A program made the translations under genes and the position numbers. Source: Mastigamoeba balamuthi (lineage: Eukaryota; Evosea; Mastigamoebida; Mastigamoebidae). Taken from it: DNA of 21,987 nt. The first letter of the stretch is position 1. Every line of letters begins with the position of its first letter. Under the pieces are notes generated by a model. That model ran no database searches. It was not told the origin of the DNA and saw only the letters and a list, made by a program, of their open reading frames with translations. The stretch covers positions 62,343 to 84,329 of the forward strand of contig CACRSC010000136.1 in NCBI GenBank assembly GCA_902651635.1. Direction: 5' to 3'. This document shows, in pieces, positions 18,367-21,987 of the stretch.

Positions 18367-20762
18367 TCAAGACACCACGAGGCCCCTGCGGCGCAGCAGC
18401 GGGGCGATGTCGGGCTCGCGGCCCACGAACGCGCGGAAGAGGTCGAGGCCCGGGGCGCTGCCGCAGGGCGCCAGCACGCGGGCCCTGAGCGCGTCGCCGA
18501 CGGCCCTCGCGAGCCCCCCGCTGGCGCGCATGTGCTCTGCGCAGTCGGCGTCGAGGATCTCGGCGAAGACGTAGCAGTAGTAGCAGGCGGCGTAGTCCTC
18601 GGACGACGCGGCGAAGCTGTGCATGAAGTAGGCGCTGTGGTAGCGCGGAGGCACCGCGGGCAGCGCCCCGAAGCCCGCGCGGCGCAGCGCAGAGGCCTCG
18701 AACGCGTCGAAGGTCTCGGGCGTGGGCTGCGGGTCGCCGGCCCCGATGCTGTACCACGCCTGGTCGATGTACGCCGCCTGCAGGTACCTGCACGCCGCGG
18801 CCCTCGCGTGAGCCGTGGGCCAGTGTGCGCGTTGTCCCGCAGTCAATCGCAATGCTGGCTTGCGCTGCATTGAAGGGCTTTCGAGGCCTCACACTCTACA
18901 CGCAATCAGACAGTCGCGCTAATGGCTGCGCAACAGTCAATTGCGATGGGCTCTTTCTGCATACAAAACGCCAATCCCGCAAGCCAGGCAAGGTGCTTAG
19001 GGTTGCAGCGAGCAGCTTGGCTCTGGCCCGATTCAACTGATAGCAGCACAGGGGGTGGGCGAGAGAGCAGAGAGGGAGAGCGCACTGGCAGAGGACGAAG
19101 CCCTTGTTGAAGTCGTCCGAGCGGAGCAGGTGCTGCGCGAGGTGCTCGGGCATGGGCTCGCCCGTCGCGTGGTGCCTCGCGTAGCTGCGCATGACCTCGG
19201 GGTCGCTGGCCCACATCTCGTTGAGCTGCGAGGGGAACTCGGCAAAGTCCATCGGCAGCGCGTCGATGTTCCCGAGCCGCTCGTACTCGACGTCGGCCAG
19301 CACCCCGTGCAGCGCGTGCCCGAACTCGTGGAACAGCGTCGTGACCATGTCCCACGTCAGCAGCGCCGGCTCCGCGCGCTCCGCGTTGATGTGCACGGCG
19401 ACGACGGGCCGCGCGCCGCTGCGCCGCGAGCGCGAGGCGTACGAGCGCATCCACGCGCCCCCGCGCTTGCCCTCGCGCGCGTAGGCGTCGACGTAGACCA
19501 GCGCCAGGCCCCGGCCGCCGCCCTCGACGACCTCGTAGGCCCGCACGTCCTCGTGGTAGACCGGCAGGTCCGCGCGGCGCCGGAACTCGACGCCGAAGAG
19601 CCGCGAGGCTGCGAAGAAGACGCCGTCGTGCAGCACGCGCCACAGCTCGAGGTACGCGCGGGCGTCCTCTGGGGCGCCGCCGCCGCTGCCGCTGCCGCCC
19701 GCCGCGGCCCTGCGGGCCCTCTCGGCGGCGAGGTACTGCCAGTCGCTGGCCTCGAGCGGGCCCCCGAGGATCGCCTCGAGCTCCGCCTGCTCGCTGCGGG
19801 CGTTGGCGATGGCGGGGCCCGCGAGCTTCGCCAGCAGCCCCGCGACCTCGGCGGGCGACCCCGCGGACTGCGACTGCAGCACCCACGAGGCGTGGCACGG
19901 GTGGCCCAGCAGGGCGGCGCGCTGCGAGCGCAGGGCCGCGATCGCGGTGACGACGGGGCGGTTGTCCGCGGAGCCCTCCCTGCAGCGCCCGACCGACGCC
20001 GCGTGCACGCGCCGCCGCGCCTCGCGGTCCGCGGTCGTCTCGAGGACCGGCTGGGGCGTCGTGTTGGCCAGCGCCACCCCCGCGAGCTCCGAGGCCGCGC
20101 GCGTGCCCGCGAGGACGTTCTCCGCGAACTGCGCGCGCAGCACCGCGAGGCTCTCGTTGAGCTCCGCGACGCGGCGGACGTCCGCGTCCGACAGCTGCGC
20201 TCCCGCGGACTCGAAGTCCTCGCGGACGCGGCGGGCGAGCATGCGGTCTTCGGAGCTGAGCCCCGGGTCCGCGTCCGCCGAGTCCGCGGCCTCGCGGACG
20301 CGCGCGTAGAGCCCGCGGTCGAGCGCGACAGAGTCCGCGTGGCGCGCGAGTTCGCGGGCGACGCGCGTGGCGAGGGCGAGGAGGCCGGGGGTCGCGGAGA
20401 CCGCCAGCAGGTTCTTGAAGAGGCTGTCCACGCGGCGCAGCGGCTCCGCGGAGTCCTCGAGCGCCACGATCGTGTTGCGGAACGTCGCGGGCTCTGCGGT
20501 CCCCTCAAAAATCCCCCCGCGGATTTGTCAGGTTATTTCTCCGAAGATATTTCCCCCAGATATTTTTGCTTCAGTGCGTTTGTTGTGTTGCTGGTGTGTT
20601 TGCGTTGTTTTTGCCTGGTGACGTGGCGATGCTGCGGGCGGCGGCGGTGTGGGAGGACATGGCGGCGGCGAAGGCGGGGAGGAAGTGCTCCTCGCGGATG
20701 AGGTCGAAGCGGGGCGCCGCGTAGGGCAGGTCGCTGCGCGCGAGCACTGGATTGCTCTCCAT
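18367..20762 (-). CDS. M3A metallopeptidase, peptidyl-dipeptidase Dcp / oligopeptidase A-like
   Basis: Exons on the minus strand: 20762-20615, 20493-19086 and 18787-18367, 658 residues (E. coli Dcp: 681). The start NPVLARSDLPYAAPRFDLI and the join IATSP-EPATFRNTIVALE align position for position with Dcp. The zinc site is HEFGH (His438, Glu439, His442), with the third ligand in DFAEFPSQ (Glu468). LPVYHEDVRAYEV and GGAWMRSY are further M3 landmarks, and PRYHSAYFMHSF with YAACYYCY lies near the C-terminus. M3 enzymes cut short peptides in the cytosol or organelles; I see no clear targeting peptide. The first intron (20494-20614) must be GC-AG, because frame and alignment leave no GT alternative. 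Odd: the usual GGGY-AAGYY glycine loop is replaced by ASSEDYAACYY. Resemblance to bacterial Dcp could mean an old transfer, but introns and GC-rich codons show it is now native. Confidence 0.92.
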
Positions 20763-21269
20763 TGCCTGTACCGTTGTGAATATCTGCCTGAAAATCTGTC
20801 GGAATCACCCAGATACTTGAGGGAAGCAGAAAACCATGCTCGTCAGTTGTGCCATTCAAAGGCCTTTGAGTTGGTTGGAGTAAAGGTATCAGAAGTTGGG
20901 AAAAGATCAAATCCTGTTTGCAGCAGGTAGGTTTCTTGTAGCTAGACTCAGTTCTGAAGAGAGATAAGTTCTTCTAACATGTATAACGTACTGAAGGTGA
21001 TAGCTCTTCTTGTAACTTTAACACCATAAAGTCATTGTGTGCATCTTCAAACAGTAGGTGTTCACTGCTGGCTTGTTGCTACTGTTCAGAATATATAATA
21101 TAATGTACTGCTAAAAACAAGAATAACACAATAAAACTCATTAATAACAATAAACCTATTGTAACAAGGCCCAAATTCTGCAAGAAATATGAATTTCCAC
21201 TATCTGTCAGGTATCTTCTAATGACCAGTAGGCCTATGTGCAGATTCACGTCAAGCACGTTTATGTGCC
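20763..21269. other. AT-rich gene-free stretch upstream of the M3 gene
   Basis: Base composition drops sharply from the exons to the left; 21080-21180 is especially AT-rich, with several AATAAA and AATAAT words. The first 60 bases contain GAATATCTG, AAATCTG and CAGATAC words of the kind seen in the other promoters, so this end is probably the M3 promoter. No ORF, RNA gene or terminal repeat of a transposon is convincing. Confidence 0.5.
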
Positions 21270-21740
21270 ATAGCGGATCCAGTTCCGCTATGCAGTGCTA
21301 TGCATGCTCCGCTACGTAGTGTAGCGGAAGTGAATTTCAGCAGCGGTGCATAGCAGCACCTGTATAGCTGTGCATAGTGGAGGTACCTCCGCTACGCTGC
21401 ATAGCAGAGAGCATGTAGCAATGCGTAGCGAAGGTACCTCTGCTACGCACTGCCATGCAGGCTCTGCTACACTGCATAGCAGAGGTACCTTTGCTACACG
21501 GAGTAGAGGAGGCGCCGCCGCTACACATTGCTACATATGCTCCACTACGCAGCGTAGCGAAGGTACCTCTGCTACATGGCATAGCGAAGACAGGTGTAGC
21601 GGCATGTAGCAATGGGTGCATCTGCTACACTGCGTAGCAGAGCCAATGTAGCAATGCATTGCAGAGGGTGATCCACTACACAGTGCAGCAAAGGTATGTG
21701 TAGCAGTGCATAGCGGAAATAATTGTGTAGCTAAGTGTAG
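21270..21740. repeat. Palindromic minisatellite built from GTAGC/GCTAC
   Basis: Nearly every 10-15 bases carries TAGC or GCTA. Palindromic cores around GGTACC recur at about 21382, 21432, 21486 and 21564, typically GTAGCGAAGGTACCTCTGCT. Separate inverted pairs include CATAGCGGA/TCCGCTATG (about 21269-21292) and TCCGCTAC/GTAGCGGA (about 21308-21328). Unit spacing is irregular (49, 54, 78 bases). No protein is supported; open frames here are low-complexity by-products. Confidence 0.75.
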
Positions 21741-21792
21741 CAGAAGCCTGAGGGTGAGCAGCCTAGATTTTGCCAGCTGGCTGATTTGCACT

Positions 21793-21800
21793 TGACGTCA
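21793..21800. promoter_or_regulatory. CRE-like palindrome TGACGTCA
   Basis: A perfect 8-base cAMP-response-element consensus lies 20 bases before the start codon at 21820. That is close enough to lie in a short 5' UTR or core promoter. Its function is inferred from the consensus alone. Confidence 0.35.
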
Positions 21801-21819
21801 TTTGCGCACTGAGACAGCG

Positions 21820-21987
21820 ATGCAGAAGGGATTGAGTGGAGCAGGCAATGTTGCAGGAACAGGAGAGCAAGGCAAGGTGAAACACACAGCTGCAGGTCAA
21901 GTACATGAGAGGGAGGACGGGGAGGACAAACCATATCGCTGCAGAACATGTGACAGGTACTACTCGACACAGTGTAACCTGCAGAGG
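21820..21987 (+). CDS. Classical C2H2 zinc-finger protein, N-terminal fragment
   Basis: The frame is open from ATG 21820 to the window edge, exactly 56 codons. It starts MQKGLSGAGNVAGTGEQGKV, a polar stretch, and reaches DKPYRCRTCDRYYSTQCNLQ, a linker (EDKPYRC, cf. the TGEKPY-x-C linker) followed by C-X2-C and the aromatic/Leu core of a C2H2 finger. The two His ligands would lie just past the edge. The linker suggests more than one finger. Codon use (AAA, GGA, ACA, CAT) is clearly less GC-biased than in the rest of the window. Unlike the C2HC protein at 7886, this is of the common TFIIIA/Krueppel type. An intron could still interrupt it. Confidence 0.6.
   Translation, partial: MQKGLSGAGNVAGTGEQGKVKHTAAGQVHEREDGEDKPYRCRTCDRYYSTQCNLQR

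Noticed and set aside
19055-20701. 548-codon open frame on the plus strand
   Set aside because: It is antisense to the M3 peptidase exon, whose HEFGH motif and Dcp alignment are certain. Long antisense frames are expected where third positions are nearly all G or C.
20649-20930. Plus-strand frame ending in a possible GTAGGT donor
   Set aside because: Half of it is antisense to the first M3 exon and the rest shows no family resemblance; treated as chance.
21337-21637. Short repetitive open frames with HS/AT-rich peptides
   Set aside because: They arise from the GTAGC minisatellite and differ in every frame; no start context or homology.

Overview
This window reads as nuclear DNA from a flagellated, GC-rich, single-celled eukaryote. 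Genes are split by short spliceosomal introns, exon reading frames close exactly across the proposed junctions, third codon positions are almost always G or C, and one gene is a full-length intraflagellar transport protein (IFT140), so the organism builds a cilium or flagellum. The leucine-rich repeat plus DUF4215-type cysteine repeats, a CLN5 homologue and a Dcp-like M3 peptidase fit free-living protists such as apusomonads, fornicates or amoeboflagellates, but the sequence alone does not fix the lineage. No bacterial operon, rRNA, tRNA, CRISPR array or clear transposase was found.

Layout, left to right: (1) minus strand, 33-1341, a secreted LRR protein with cysteine-rich repeats, cut by the left edge; (2) minus strand, 1401-2774, a BAR-domain protein; (3) a 117-base shared promoter rich in inverted repeats; (4) plus strand, 2892-4239, a seven-blade WD40 protein; (5) 4240-5365, gene-free, with a tandem repeat of about 186 bases; (6) plus strand, 5366-6748, a lysosomal CLN5 homologue; (7) 6749-7885, gene-free, ending in a CA-rich leader; (8) plus strand, 7886-8734, an intronless protein with four C2H2/C2HC zinc fingers; (9) plus strand, 9149-14605, IFT140 in eleven exons; (10) minus strand, 14853-15906, a caspase-fold (clan CD) protein; (11) minus strand, 16290-17667, a ZIP metal transporter; (12) minus strand, 18367-20762, an M3 metallopeptidase; (13) 20763-21819, AT-richer DNA with a palindromic minisatellite; (14) plus strand, 21820 to the edge, the start of a classical C2H2 zinc-finger gene.

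The genes do not form one pathway. CLN5 acts in the lysosome, IFT140 in the retrograde IFT-A train, BAR proteins at curved membranes, and ZIP in metal uptake. What unites the window is its splicing and promoter grammar. About half of 29 inferred introns start GTGCG, three are GC-AG introns forced by frame and homology, and many carry a CTGACG or CTCACG branch-like motif. The same short palindromes (AGATAC-NN-GTATCT and relatives) recur in front of genes. I see no clearly new multi-gene system. The best leads are the splicing grammar, the palindromic promoter elements, the LRR/cysteine-module gene built from phase-1 exons, and the altered metal site of the ZIP protein.
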